The translations under genes and the position numbers were made by a program. A stretch of 64,000 nt of DNA from Actinoallomurus liliacearum (GTDB lineage Bacteria > Actinomycetota > Actinomycetes > Streptosporangiales > Streptosporangiaceae). The notes beneath the pieces were generated by a model. The model saw only the letters and a program-made list of their open reading frames with translations. It was not told the origin of the DNA and did no database searches. The stretch covers positions 100,084 through 164,083 of the forward strand of contig NZ_BAABHJ010000030.1 of the NCBI RefSeq assembly GCF_039542035.1, in the 5' to 3' direction. This document shows, one piece after another, positions 52,682 through 62,118 of this stretch (within the stretch, counting starts at the first letter, position 1; every line of letters begins with the position of its first letter).

Positions 52682-54016
52682 GTGGCCACGAGCCCGAACC
52701 CGAGCCGGACCACTCCCCACATCCTCATCGTCGGCGGCGGTTACGTCGGCATGTACACCGCACTGCGCCTGCAGCGGCGACTGCGGTCGAACGAGGCGAC
52801 GATCACGGTCGTGGACCCCCAGTCGTTCATGACCTACCAGCCGTTCCTCCCCGAGGTGGCCGCCGGCCACCTGGAGGCCCGCCACGTCGTCGTGCCGCTG
52901 CGCCGGGTGCTGCCCAAGGCGCGCGTCCTGAACGGGCGGGTCGTCTCCGTCGACCACGCCCACCACGTCGCGACGGTGCGCCCGGCGTCCGGCCCGGCGA
53001 CCGAGATCTCCTACGACTACCTGGTGATGGCGCCGGGATCGGTCTCCCGCACGCTTCCGATCCCCGGGCTCGCCGAGCACGGCATCGGATTCAAGAACAT
53101 CGCCGAGGCCATCCACCTGCGCAACCACGTGCTCGGACGGCTCGACGCCGCCGCCTCCACCGACGACGAGGCGGTGCGCCGCCGCGCCCTGACCTTCGTC
53201 TTCGTCGGCGGCGGCTTCGCCGGCGTCGAGGCCCTGGCCGAGCTGGAGGACATGGCGCGCGGCGCCCTGAAGTACCACCCGGAGCTCGGCCCGCAGGACA
53301 TGCGCTGGGTGCTCGTCGAGGCCAGCGACCGGATCCTGCCCGAGGTCGGCGACCGGATGGGCCGCTACACGGTCGAGGAGCTGCGCCGCCGGGGCATCGA
53401 CGTACGGCTGAACACGCGCCTCACGTCGGCCGTCGACCGCCGGATCGTGCTGGACGACGGGACGGAGTTCGAGGCGGGCACGCTCGTGTGGACCGCCGGC
53501 GTCAAGCCGAATCCCCTCAACCGCTCCACCGACCTGCCCCTGGACCGGCAGGGCCGCATCGTGGCGACCGAGTACCTCACCGTCGAGGGCGCCGACGACG
53601 CGTTCGTGGCCGGTGACTGCGGCGCCGTCCCGGACCTGACCCGGCCCGGTGAGTACTGCGCGCCCAACGCCCAGCACGCCGTGCGCCAGGCCAAGCGGCT
53701 CGCCGACAACATCGTGGCGACCCTTCGCGGCAAGGAGCGCAAGGCGTACCGCCACTCGTACGCCGGGTCGGTCGCCAGCCTCGGCCTGTACCGGGGCGTG
53801 GCGCACGTGTACGGCGTGAAGCTGCGCGGGTTCGCGGCCTGGTTCATGCACCGGACGTACCACCTGTCGCGGGTGCCCACCGTCAACCGCAAGGTGCGCG
53901 TGGTGGCCGACTGGACGCTCGCGCTGTTCTTCCGTCGCGAGACGGTGGCCCTGGGCGGCATCGAGAGGCCACGCGCGGAGTTCGAGCTGGCCAGCGGGCA
54001 GGACCGCGCGGCCTGA
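52682..54016 (+). CDS. ndh: Type II NADH dehydrogenase
   Basis: 444 aa from GTG 52682 (GAGGAG nine bases upstream). HILIVGGGYVGMYTALRLQ binds FAD, and LTFVFVGGGFAGVEALAELEDM binds NADH. GTLVWTAGVKPNP, FVAGDCGAVPD and the AQHAVRQAKRLADN quinone-site motif complete the NDH-2 pattern; the C-terminus (AWFMHRTYHLSRVPTVNRKVRVV) is the membrane-binding part. It passes electrons from NADH to menaquinone without pumping protons. Preceded by a Rex operator, so repressed when NAD+ is high. Confidence 0.94.
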   Translation: MATSPNPSRTTPHILIVGGGYVGMYTALRLQRRLRSNEATITVVDPQSFMTYQPFLPEVAAGHLEARHVVVPLRRVLPKARVLNGRVVSVDHAHHVATVRPASGPATEISYDYLVMAPGSVSRTLPIPGLAEHGIGFKNIAEAIHLRNHVLGRLDAAASTDDEAVRRRALTFVFVGGGFAGVEALAELEDMARGALKYHPELGPQDMRWVLVEASDRILPEVGDRMGRYTVEELRRRGIDVRLNTRLTSAVDRRIVLDDGTEFEAGTLVWTAGVKPNPLNRSTDLPLDRQGRIVATEYLTVEGADDAFVAGDCGAVPDLTRPGEYCAPNAQHAVRQAKRLADNIVATLRGKERKAYRHSYAGSVASLGLYRGVAHVYGVKLRGFAAWFMHRTYHLSRVPTVNRKVRVVADWTLALFFRRETVALGGIERPRAEFELASGQDRAA

Positions 54017-54023
54017 CCCGTGT

Positions 54024-54047
54024 CCCCGCCCCCGGCCGGGGGCGGGG
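54024..54047. terminator. GC palindrome after ndh
   Basis: CCCCGCCCCCGG-CCGGGGGCGGGG is self-complementary over 24 bp directly after the ndh stop. It may slow transcription ahead of the true terminator. Confidence 0.4.
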
Positions 54048-54110
54048 GCGCCGAGTCCTTCCCGGCCAGGGGGCGGTCACGGCGCGCGAAGTACCACTTT
54101 TCCGTCCTCG

Positions 54111-54145
54111 CGGCGGGTCGGCGGGGAGGCCGACCCGCCGTTTTT
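54111..54145 (+). terminator. Rho-independent terminator of ndh
   Basis: CGGCGGGTCGGC pairs with GCCGACCCGCCG around GGGGAG and is followed by TTTTT. A textbook intrinsic terminator 95 bp after ndh. Confidence 0.88.
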
Positions 54146-54225
54146 GTGCGAGACTCAACGCGATATATCTCGCGAATTCGGAAAAGCCGGGGCGCCGCCC
54201 CGGGCGGACAGGGGAGGATCGACCC

Positions 54226-57200
54226 GTGCGGATCTCGTTGCTCGGCCCTCTCGAGGTCACCGATGACGGCGGACGGCCGGTGGAGGTCGGTGGCGCCCGG
54301 CTGCGCACCCTCCTCATCCTGCTCGCCCTCGAGGCTCCCCGCGTCCTGACCGCCGACCGCCTCGTCGCCGGAGTGTGGGACGGCGATCCACCGGCCGGCG
54401 CCCCGAACGCCCTCCAGTCGCTGATCTCCCGGCTCCGCCGGACCCTGCCACCCGGGGCGATCGACTCCCGGCCCGCGGGGTACCGGCTGGTCGTCGAGGA
54501 GGACGTGGTCGACCTGCGGCGCTTCGACCGGCTCATCGCGCACGGACGGCGCCTGCTGCAGGACGACCCGGCCCGCGCGGCGGACGCCCTGGCCGAGGCG
54601 TTGAGCCTCTGGCGCGGCACGCCGCTCGCCGACGTCACCGACACCGGATTCGCCCGCGGCCACGTCGCCCGCCTCACCGAACAGCGCCTCGCCGCGATCG
54701 AGGACCACGCCGAGGCGCTGCTGCTGCTCGGCCGCGCCGACCCCGCCGAGCTGGAGGCGCTGGTCGCCGCGCACCCGCTCCGCGAGCGCCTGCGCGGGCA
54801 GTACATGCGGGCGCTGTGCGCCGCCGGCCGCCAGGCGGACGCGCTCGCCAGCTTCGAGGACGCCCGCCGCACCCTCGCGGAGGAACTCGGCGTCGACCCG
54901 TCGCCGGAGCTGCGCGCCGTCCACCTCGCCGTGCTCCGCGGCGACCAGACCCCCGCCCGGTCACGCGGCCGCAGCAACCTGCCCGCCCGGCTGACGAGCT
55001 TCATCGGCCGCGAGGAGGAGATCGAACGCGTCGGCAAGCTGCTCGAGGAGAACCGTCTCGTCACCCTCACCGGGCCCGGCGGGGCGGGGAAGACCCGGCT
55101 GGCCGTCGAGGCGGCCGCGGGCCTGACCGAGCGCATGCCCGGCGGCGTCTGGCTGGTCGAGCTGGCCGGCGTCGGCGACCCGGGTGAGGTCCCGCAGGCG
55201 CTGCTGAGCACGCTCGGGCTCCGCGAGACCGCGCTCACCGCCGGCATGCTCGGCGCGGCGCCCACCAGCGTCGAACCGGTCGAGCGGCTCGTCGCCGCGC
55301 TGGCCGACGAGCGGCTGCTCATCCTGCTCGACAACTGCGAGCACCTGATCGACTCCTGCGCCCGGCTCGTCGACCGGGTGCTCGGTGACTGCCCCGGCGT
55401 GCGCGTCCTGGCGACGAGCCGGGAGGCGCTCGGAATCACCGGTGAGAGCCTGTGGCCGGTGCCTCCGCTCGCCTTCCCGCCGGACGACCCGGCCGAGGTT
55501 CACCGGACCGCCGCCGACTCCGGCCGGGCGCCCTCACCGCCGGGCGGAGCGCTGAACTATCCCGCCGTACGCCTGTTCGTCGAGCGCGGCACCGCGGTGC
55601 GGCCCGGCTTCGACCCCGGAGTCGACCTCCCCGCGGTCCTCGCCATCTGCCGCCGCCTCGACGGCATGCCGCTGGCCATCGAACTGGCCGCCGCCCGCCT
55701 CCGTACGATGACCGCTGCGCAGCTCGCGGACCGCCTCGACGACCGGTTCCGCGTGCTGACGGGCGGCAGCCGTACGGCCCTGCCCCGGCACCAGACCCTG
55801 CGCGCCGTCGTCGACTGGAGCTGGGAGCTGCTCGACGACGCCGAACGCGCGCTGTTGCGGCGGCTGTCGGTCTTCGCGGGCGGCGCGACCCTGGAGAGCA
55901 TCGAGGACGTCTGTGGCGACGACGTCCTCGACGCGCTCACCGGGCTGGTCGAGAAGTCGCTCGTCGAGATCGACGCGACCGGGCGGTACCGCGTCCTGGA
56001 GACGATCCGGGCGTACGGCGCGGAGCGGCTGTCCGACGCGGGCGAGGCCACGAGGGTCCGCCGCGCGCACGCGCACCACTTCCTCCGGCTGGCGGAGACG
56101 GCGGAGCCCAAGCTGCGCACCCGTGACCAGCTGCGGTGGCTGGACCGCCTCATCGCCGAGTACGACAACCTTCATTCGGCGCTGCGCTGGGCGATCGAGG
56201 TCCAGGACGCCGCGCTCGCCCTCCGCTACGTCGCGAGTCTGGGCTGGTTCTGGTTCCTGCGCGGGATGCGCGTCGAGGGCCAGCAGCTCGCCCGGGACGC
56301 CCTCGCGGTGCCCGGCAAGGGGCCGGCCGCCGCGCACGCGGTCGCCACCCTCTACTGGATGATCGGCCAGATCGACGACGATCCGATGCTGCGCGACAGG
56401 GACGAGATGCGGCACAGGATCGAGGCCGCGATGGAGGCCTGCGCGGGCATCCCGCCGGACGACCTGCATCCGATGCTCCGCATCGCTCCGCTGGGACTGT
56501 TGATCTTCGACGGCCGCATCGAGGACGCGCTCGCGGCGGTGGAATCCCTGCGCGACGCCCGTGACCCGTGGCTCCGGGCCACCGTGGGGACGATCCGCGG
56601 GCACGCGCTGATCAACCTCGGCCGGGTCCGGGAGATCGACCGGAACTTCACCGACGCGCTCGACGAGTTCCGCGCCCTCGGCGAACGCTGGGGCATGTCG
56701 CTGACGCTCACGGGGCTCGCCGAGCTGACCTTGTGGCAGGGTGATCCGCTGTCCGCCAAGGACTACATCGAGGAGGCCCTGCGCTACTCGCTGGACCTGG
56801 GCAGCTTCGACGAGTCCAGTCACCTGCGCGTCCGGCTGGCCCAGGCCTACGCATCGCTCGGTGCCGACGAGAGGGCCCGCGCCGAGCTCGACGCCGCGCT
56901 CCGGGGCGCCGAGCGCCGCGGTTCGCCCATCGACGTCGCCATCGTCCGCTTCACCACCGCCGACGTGGCACGGCGCCGCGGCGACCTCGACGCCGCACGC
57001 GCCGCGCTCGAGGACATCGTCCTCGGAGAGTGGCCCGGCGGGCCGCCGCAGTTCGCCTCGATGATCAACACCCAGCTCGCCATGCTCCACGGGGTGGAGG
57101 GCGATCTCGACGCGGCGCGGGCCCGGCACGTCGAGGCGTTCCGGTACGCCTGGGTGGCGCACGACGCCCCGATCGTCGGGCAGGCCCTCGTCGGCCTGGC

Positions 57201-57432
57201 CGACCACGCGCTCCGCGGCGGTGACCACGAGCTCGCGGCATCGCTCCTCGGGGCCGCCGTCGGCATCCGCGGGACCGAGGACCGGTCGCTCGAGGATCCG
57301 CCGCGGATCGAGCACGCCGTACGGGAGGCGATCGGCGAGGAGCGGTACGCGGAGGCGTACGCGCGCGGTCACGCGATGCGGATCACGGACGTCGCGGACC
57401 ACCTCGGGATCGACCCGATCACCGACCACTGA
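54226..57432 (+). CDS. AfsR/SARP-like BTAD-NTPase-TPR regulator
   Basis: 1068 aa. An OmpR-type winged helix (about 1-90) and BTAD (about 95-245, with DLRRFDRLIAHGR and LGVDPSPELRAVH) are followed by an NB-ARC-like NTPase with Walker A TGPGGAGKTRL and LLILLDNCEHLID, and then TPR-like helical repeats to the end. This is the large SARP class that activates secondary metabolism genes. Start GTG 54226 has GGGGAGGA upstream. No biosynthetic cluster is adjacent, so the target is elsewhere or outside the window. Confidence 0.93.
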   Translation: MRISLLGPLEVTDDGGRPVEVGGARLRTLLILLALEAPRVLTADRLVAGVWDGDPPAGAPNALQSLISRLRRTLPPGAIDSRPAGYRLVVEEDVVDLRRFDRLIAHGRRLLQDDPARAADALAEALSLWRGTPLADVTDTGFARGHVARLTEQRLAAIEDHAEALLLLGRADPAELEALVAAHPLRERLRGQYMRALCAAGRQADALASFEDARRTLAEELGVDPSPELRAVHLAVLRGDQTPARSRGRSNLPARLTSFIGREEEIERVGKLLEENRLVTLTGPGGAGKTRLAVEAAAGLTERMPGGVWLVELAGVGDPGEVPQALLSTLGLRETALTAGMLGAAPTSVEPVERLVAALADERLLILLDNCEHLIDSCARLVDRVLGDCPGVRVLATSREALGITGESLWPVPPLAFPPDDPAEVHRTAADSGRAPSPPGGALNYPAVRLFVERGTAVRPGFDPGVDLPAVLAICRRLDGMPLAIELAAARLRTMTAAQLADRLDDRFRVLTGGSRTALPRHQTLRAVVDWSWELLDDAERALLRRLSVFAGGATLESIEDVCGDDVLDALTGLVEKSLVEIDATGRYRVLETIRAYGAERLSDAGEATRVRRAHAHHFLRLAETAEPKLRTRDQLRWLDRLIAEYDNLHSALRWAIEVQDAALALRYVASLGWFWFLRGMRVEGQQLARDALAVPGKGPAAAHAVATLYWMIGQIDDDPMLRDRDEMRHRIEAAMEACAGIPPDDLHPMLRIAPLGLLIFDGRIEDALAAVESLRDARDPWLRATVGTIRGHALINLGRVREIDRNFTDALDEFRALGERWGMSLTLTGLAELTLWQGDPLSAKDYIEEALRYSLDLGSFDESSHLRVRLAQAYASLGADERARAELDAALRGAERRGSPIDVAIVRFTTADVARRRGDLDAARAALEDIVLGEWPGGPPQFASMINTQLAMLHGVEGDLDAARARHVEAFRYAWVAHDAPIVGQALVGLADHALRGGDHELAASLLGAAVGIRGTEDRSLEDPPRIEHAVREAIGEERYAEAYARGHAMRITDVADHLGIDPITDH

Positions 57433-58393
57433 CCGGCGGCCCGCCCGGGAACAGCGACCCCGCACGTTTGACCGTACGGATGATCGGCGCGGTCTCCATC
57501 GACCGGATGCCGCCGAGGGCGGCGACCCGCTCGGTGAGGTAGCGGGCGAGGTCCCCGGCGTCCCGGCAGTTCACGGCCGCCAGGAGGTTGGTCGGGCCGG
57601 TCGTGAGCGCGGCGAACGAGACCTCCGGGTGCCGCGCGAGCGCCTCGGCGGTCTCGATGGCCGCGGCTGGCCGGACGCTCATCCACAGCCGGGCCTCGGC
57701 CGCGAAGCCGACCACCGCGGGTGGGACGTCCAGCTGGTACCGCAGGACGCCGGTCCGGCGCAGGGCCGTCAGGCGCCTCCTCACCGTGGACTCCGACCAG
57801 CCGGTGACCGAGGTCAGCTCCGCGTACGGGGCCCTGCCGTCGCGGGACAGGGCCTGCAGCAGCGCCCGATCGTCGTCGTCGAGCGTGACCGGCCCGTCCT
57901 CGGCCTCCTCCGGCTCGGGCCGGAGCCGCTCCACCTGCTCGGGGGACAGGGCGGCCACGCCCGCCCAGCCGGTGGGCAGCGCGAAGCCGCGCAGCAGCAG
58001 GTGGGCGGACACGGAGACGACCCGGCTCGTCCGCGGCAGCCGGTGCAGCAGCAGCGCCTCCTGCTCGTCGGCGCTGCGCGCCTGCACGTTGCAGGAGATC
58101 TCGGTGCCGCCCGACAGCAGGTACACCCATGAGGTGTCCTCCCGGGCGGCGAGCGCCTCGGCGACCCTGCTCGCCGCGTCGGGCGTGCAGCGGAGCCGGA
58201 TGGTCCAGGGGACGTAGCCGAGGCGGGCGCCGTTGACGGTGCCGACCACCCGCAGCAGGCCCCCACCCCGCAGCCGCCGGTAGCGGCGCGCCACGGTGTT
58301 CTCCGACACGCCGAGGACCTCGGCGACGGCGCGGAACGACGCCCGGCCGTCCAGCCGCAGCGCGTGAATCAGGCCCAGGTCGACGGAATCCAC
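57419..58393 (-). CDS. Duplicated Lrp/AsnC regulator
   Basis: 324 aa, two Lrp units in tandem. Unit 1 (about 1-150) starts LGLIHALRLDGRASFRAVAEVLGVSENTVARRYRRL; unit 2 (about 165-310) has ALLQALSRDGRAPYAELTSVTGWSESTVRRRLTALRR and an AsnC ligand domain. Single Lrp proteins are half this size. It may regulate the divergent MFS remnant or nearby amine metabolism. Its 3' end overlaps the SARP 3' end by 14 bp. Confidence 0.9.
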   Translation of the reverse strand: MDSVDLGLIHALRLDGRASFRAVAEVLGVSENTVARRYRRLRGGGLLRVVGTVNGARLGYVPWTIRLRCTPDAASRVAEALAAREDTSWVYLLSGGTEISCNVQARSADEQEALLLHRLPRTSRVVSVSAHLLLRGFALPTGWAGVAALSPEQVERLRPEPEEAEDGPVTLDDDDRALLQALSRDGRAPYAELTSVTGWSESTVRRRLTALRRTGVLRYQLDVPPAVVGFAAEARLWMSVRPAAAIETAEALARHPEVSFAALTTGPTNLLAAVNCRDAGDLARYLTERVAALGGIRSMETAPIIRTVKRAGSLFPGGPPVSGR

Positions 58394-58437
58394 CGCGACA
58401 CCGTAACAGCCTGACGGTATCCGGCGAGCGGTCCCGC

Positions 58438-58560
58438 ATGGCCGGCGGCTGCCCGAAGGGCACGGCCCTGGGGATCTTCTTCACCGTCAACGGGCTCGCC
58501 GCCGCGGTGGGACCGATGGTGGGCGGAGCCCTGGTCACCTGGCTGGACGGGCGGCCGTGG
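58438..58560 (+). pseudogene. MFS transporter fragment
   Basis: About 40 residues (KGTALGIFFTVNGLAAAVGPMVGGALVTWLDGRPW) resemble transmembrane helix 5 and its conserved P-x-x-G-G loop in a major facilitator superfamily drug exporter. No other part remains before the next gene. The divergent Lrp regulator fits a former regulator-exporter pair. Probably a deletion relic. Confidence 0.4.
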
Positions 58561-58576
58561 TGGCCCCGCGCCGGAG

Positions 58577-58618
58577 CGCCTGATGCGGGCCCGCGCCGGC
58601 GCGGGCCCGCATCAGGCG
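58577..58618 (-). terminator. 42-bp perfect palindrome, terminator of ABC exporter operon
   Basis: CGCCTGATGCGGGCCCGCGCC is followed immediately by its exact complement. It lies 8 bp after the stop of the ABC permease gene (minus strand), so termination is likely. Its length and perfect symmetry are unusual. Confidence 0.75.
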
Positions 58619-58626
58619 GACGGCCC

Positions 58627-59436
58627 TCAGACCCGGCGGCGCAGCGCGCGGACCGCGAGCGGCGCGAAGACCACCGCGATGCCCGCCGCCCACACCAGGG
58701 ACTTCAGGACCGGGGACGCGACGGCGCCGCCGTTCATGAGACCGCGGGTGGCGTCGGCGAGGTGCGTCACGGGGTTGACCTTCACCCAGGCCTGCAACCA
58801 GCCGGGCATCGTGTCGACCCGCGCGAACGCGCTGCTCGTGAAGCTGAGCGGGAAGACCGTTGTGAACCCGAAGATCATTACCTTGTCCGGCTCGCTCACC
58901 AGGACGCCGATCAGCACGGCGATCCAGGAGAACGCGAGCGCGAAGGCCAGGAGCAGCAGGAAGGCCAGGACCACGTGGACGACGTCGGTCTTCACACGGA
59001 AGCCGATGATCATGCCGACGGCGATCAGGATCGCCATCGACCAGGCCTGCTTGACGGTGTCCGCGACGATCCGCCCGGCCAGGGGCGACATCCGCCCGAT
59101 GGGCAGGCTGCGCAGCCGGTCGAACACGCCCTTGGTCAGGTCGGTGTTCAGCAGGAAGCCGGTGTTCATGGTGGCGAACATGGCGTTCTGCGCGATGATC
59201 CCCGGCAGCGCGAACTGCAGGTATTTCGTCGGCCCTCCGGCCATCTGGCCGCCGAACACGTACGCGAACAGCACGACGAACATGATCGGCTGGATGCTGA
59301 GATCGATCAGCTCCATCGGGTTGTGCTTGATCTGCACCAGGCTGCGCCAGGCGAGGGTCGCGGTGTGCCGCAGGGTCGCGACGGGGCTGACGCGCCGGGT
59401 CAGCGTGCGGGGTGCGGCGACGGCGGAGGCGGTCAC
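58627..59436 (-). CDS. ABC-2 type permease (DrrB-like)
   Basis: 269 aa with six membrane segments. QIKHNPMELIDLSIQPIMFVVLFAYVFGG is the DrrB/ABC-2 signature, and KGVFDRLRSLPIGRMSPLAGR is the coupling loop. Its ATG overlaps the ATPase stop by four bases, so the two form one exporter like the daunorubicin pump. Substrate unknown. Confidence 0.93.
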   Translation of the reverse strand: MTASAVAAPRTLTRRVSPVATLRHTATLAWRSLVQIKHNPMELIDLSIQPIMFVVLFAYVFGGQMAGGPTKYLQFALPGIIAQNAMFATMNTGFLLNTDLTKGVFDRLRSLPIGRMSPLAGRIVADTVKQAWSMAILIAVGMIIGFRVKTDVVHVVLAFLLLLAFALAFSWIAVLIGVLVSEPDKVMIFGFTTVFPLSFTSSAFARVDTMPGWLQAWVKVNPVTHLADATRGLMNGGAVASPVLKSLVWAAGIAVVFAPLAVRALRRRV

Positions 59437-60410
59437 GCCCGGCTCCCTTCGGTGACGAGTTCGGCGGCGGTCTCGGCGGGCTCGGCGCGGTGGCCGGTCA
59501 GGGCGAGGAAGACCTCGTCCAGGGTCGACTTGCGCAGCGACAGCTCGGCCACCAGCACGCCCGCGTCGTCGAGCCGGCGGACGATCGTCGGCAGCACGGC
59601 CGGGTCGGTCACCGGCGCGGTCACCAGGTCGCCCTCGACCTGCATCCCGTCGCCGACCACCACGCTGACCAGACCGGCGACCGTCTCACGGTCCCGCTCG
59701 TCGACCGGCCGGACCTGGAGCACCTGCCCGCCGACCTGCGTCTTGAGCTGGTCGGGGGTACCGTTGGCGATCACCTTGCCCCGGTCGATCACGGCGATCT
59801 CGTCCGCGAACAGATCGGCCTCCTCCAGGTACTGCGTGGTCAGCAGCACGGTCACACCGTCATCGACCAGGCCGCGGACGACGTCCCACAGCCCGCCGCG
59901 GGCGTGCGGGTCCAGGCCCGTGGTCGGCTCGTCGAGGAACAGCACCGACGGCCGCCCGACCAGGCTGGCCGCCAGGTCCAGCCGGCGGCGCATACCGCCG
60001 GAGTAGGTCTTGGCCGGGCGGTCGCGGGCGTCCCACAGCTCGAACCGCTCCAGCAGCTCGGCCGCGCGCGCCTTCGCCTCCGACCGTGACAGGTCCAGCA
60101 GCCGGCCGATCATGACGAGGTTCTCCGTGCCGGTCAGCATCTCGTCGACCGACGCGTACTGCCCGGTCAGCCCGATCAGCTGCCGGACCTGGTGCGCTTC
60201 GCGCACGACGTCGTGGCCGTCGACGGTCGCGCGGCCCTCGTCGGGCCGCAGCAGGGTGGCGAGAATGCGGACGGCGGTGGTCTTGCCAGCCCCGTTCGGG
60301 CCGAGCACGCCGAGTACGGTGCCGGGGCGCGCCGTCAGGCTCACGCCGTCCAGGGCGACCGTCTCACCGAACCGCTTCACCAGGCCCTCCGCCTGGATCG
60401 CGTAAGTCAT
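59433..60410 (-). CDS. ABC transporter ATP-binding protein (DrrA-like)
   Basis: 325 aa. Walker A GPNGAGKTTAVRIL, ABC signature YSGGMRRRLDLAASLVG, Walker B VLFLDEPTTGLDP and the H-loop-like TTQYLEEADLFAD define an ABC ATPase. The C-terminal 90 residues are the DrrA-type domain (LRKSTLDEVFLALTGH). Powers the coupled permease, probably exporting a hydrophobic drug or lipid. The start has no obvious ribosome site on its own, but leader repeats may be regulatory. Confidence 0.95.
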   Translation of the reverse strand: MTYAIQAEGLVKRFGETVALDGVSLTARPGTVLGVLGPNGAGKTTAVRILATLLRPDEGRATVDGHDVVREAHQVRQLIGLTGQYASVDEMLTGTENLVMIGRLLDLSRSEAKARAAELLERFELWDARDRPAKTYSGGMRRRLDLAASLVGRPSVLFLDEPTTGLDPHARGGLWDVVRGLVDDGVTVLLTTQYLEEADLFADEIAVIDRGKVIANGTPDQLKTQVGGQVLQVRPVDERDRETVAGLVSVVVGDGMQVEGDLVTAPVTDPAVLPTIVRRLDDAGVLVAELSLRKSTLDEVFLALTGHRAEPAETAAELVTEGSRA

Positions 60411-60424
60411 GGGGGTCTTCTCCC

Positions 60425-60452
60425 GTGAGGTCTATATGTGTACGACCCTCAC
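60425..60452. promoter_or_regulatory. Inverted repeat before ABC exporter operon
   Basis: GTGAGG and CCTCAC flank 16 bp of AT-richer sequence (TCTATATGTGTACGAC) starting 15 bp upstream of the DrrA-like start. Possible operator for a TetR- or PadR-like repressor. Confidence 0.35.
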
Positions 60453-60542
60453 TGTCTCCGACCGCCCTGACATACCGCGCACATCCGTCTGATACCGCCT
60501 GACAGCCCCCTGAGAAGAGGCCCCTCAGCCCCGCGACCACAA

Positions 60543-60589
60543 GATCACTGGCGTTCGCCGACCATAGGCGGCAGTGATAGCCAGTGATC
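60543..60589. promoter_or_regulatory. Long inverted repeat in intergenic region
   Basis: GATCACTGGC and GCCAGTGATC are perfect 10-bp arms 27 bp apart, with an additional GGCAGTGAT copy between them. Located in the 370-bp gap between the exporter operon and the PP2C gene, which otherwise holds no gene. Likely operator. Confidence 0.45.
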
Positions 60590-60782
60590 ATGGCTTGGCC
60601 GGAGCGCGACGGCGTCGCGTGATGCGGATCGGCCGGTGTGCGGGCGGACGCAAGGCTCGGTGAAGCGGTCGTGGGCGGTCCTTCATCGGGACGAATCACC
60701 CGGCGGCGCGCGCTTTTCCGAGGCTTTTCCGCGCCCCCGCGCTGACCGGCCGGGCCCGAGGGCCTCTAGGGCGCAGCGGTCG

Positions 60783-62114
60783 ATGATCGCGGAGGAGCGT
60801 CGTGACCGACCGTGCCGGCCGGGCGTTGTCGCAGGTCATCGTAGGGTCTCCCATAAACTCTGGGTAATCACTGCACGTACCCGGAGGTGTGTCACGGCTG
60901 CCGAGATCGACTATGAGGCTCTGTTCGCGGCCACTCCGAGTCCGTGTCTGGTGCTGACTCCCGAGCTGACGATCGTGGAGGCGAACCGGTCCTACCTCGA
61001 GACCACGGGACGCACGAGGGATGATCTCGTCGGCCGCTACATGTTCGACGCCTTCCCCTGTGAGCAGGACGCCGGACTGCGCGGCATGCGCAGCCTGAAG
61101 ATGTCCGTGCGACGGGCCGCGGTCACGCGTCAGCGGGACATCCAGGGACCGCAGAAGTACGACATTCCCGTGGCGGACCGCCCCGGTGAGTTCGAGGAGC
61201 GGTACTGGAGCACGTTCACCAGCCCCGTCCTGGGCCTGGACGGTGAGGCGGTGCTGTTCGTGGTCCGTACCGAGGATGTGACCGCGTTCGTCACGCATCA
61301 GGCGCAGGAGGACCCGGTCAGGCACCAGGCCATGGAGGCCGAACTGTTCGGCCGGGCCAAGGAGCTCTATGAGAGCTACGAGGATCTGAGGCGGGCGTAC
61401 GCCCGGGAGCGGCAGGTCGCGCTGACGCTGCAGCGGGCGATGCTGCCGGAGGTCGACCTTCAGCAGCCCGGTGACGTCGCGGTGCGCTACCTGCCAGCAA
61501 TCGACACGTTGCACGTGTGCGGTGACTGGTACGAGCTGATCGAGCTGGATGAGACCCGGCTCGCGGTGGCGGTCGGGGACGTCGTCGGGCACGGACTGTC
61601 CGCCGCCGGAGTGATGGGGCAGCTGCGCAGCGCGCTCAGCACCGCCGTCCAGTCCCTCGCCGAGCCGGCCCCGGCGCTCCAAGCGCTCGGCCGGTACGCG
61701 CTTTCGGTCGAGGGAGCGCTGGCCAGCACCGCCGTGCAGGCCGTCATCGACAAGGCCGAGCAGAAGATCACCTACAGTTGCGCCGGTCACCTGCCGCCGG
61801 TCCTGCTGCAGCCCGACGGCACGGTCGACCTCCTCGACCAGGCCACCGACCCGCCCCTCGGCCTCAACCCCCTGGGCACTCCTCGGCCGCAGGCCGAGCG
61901 GCGCTACGCCTCCGGCGCCACGCTCGTGCTGTACACCGACGGCCTCGTCGAGCGCCGGGGCGAGGACATCGACGACGGCCTCGGCCGCCTCGCCGACAGC
62001 GTTAGTCGGCACGGCGCGCTGGACCCCGAGTCGCTGGCCGACGCGGTCCTCACCGACCTCGGTGTCGCCGGTGGCGCGGCCGACGACACCGCCCTCGTCG
62101 TCGTACGCCTCTGA
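60783..62114 (+). CDS. PAS-domain PP2C/SpoIIE-type protein phosphatase
   Basis: 443 aa from ATG 60783, but the start is uncertain: the PAS domain begins only at EIDYEALFAATPSPCLVLTPEL and a fine GGAGG at 60883 has no in-frame start codon behind it. After the PAS (about 40-170) and a short coiled linker, the SpoIIE domain (about 220-440) has CGDWYEL, VAVGDVVGHGLSAAGVM, CAGHLPP and LYTDGLVERRGEDIDDG with the metal Asp residues. Such phosphatases act on anti-sigma antagonists. No partner anti-sigma gene is nearby. Confidence 0.88.
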   Translation: MIAEERRDRPCRPGVVAGHRRVSHKLWVITARTRRCVTAAEIDYEALFAATPSPCLVLTPELTIVEANRSYLETTGRTRDDLVGRYMFDAFPCEQDAGLRGMRSLKMSVRRAAVTRQRDIQGPQKYDIPVADRPGEFEERYWSTFTSPVLGLDGEAVLFVVRTEDVTAFVTHQAQEDPVRHQAMEAELFGRAKELYESYEDLRRAYARERQVALTLQRAMLPEVDLQQPGDVAVRYLPAIDTLHVCGDWYELIELDETRLAVAVGDVVGHGLSAAGVMGQLRSALSTAVQSLAEPAPALQALGRYALSVEGALASTAVQAVIDKAEQKITYSCAGHLPPVLLQPDGTVDLLDQATDPPLGLNPLGTPRPQAERRYASGATLVLYTDGLVERRGEDIDDGLGRLADSVSRHGALDPESLADAVLTDLGVAGGAADDTALVVVRL

Positions 62115-62118
62115 GCCC

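Noticed and set aside
54226..60410. Biosynthetic gene cluster (SARP, exporter, PPTase, LAL)
   Set aside because: The regulators and exporter are present, but no PKS, NRPS, terpene or RiPP core enzyme lies in the window.
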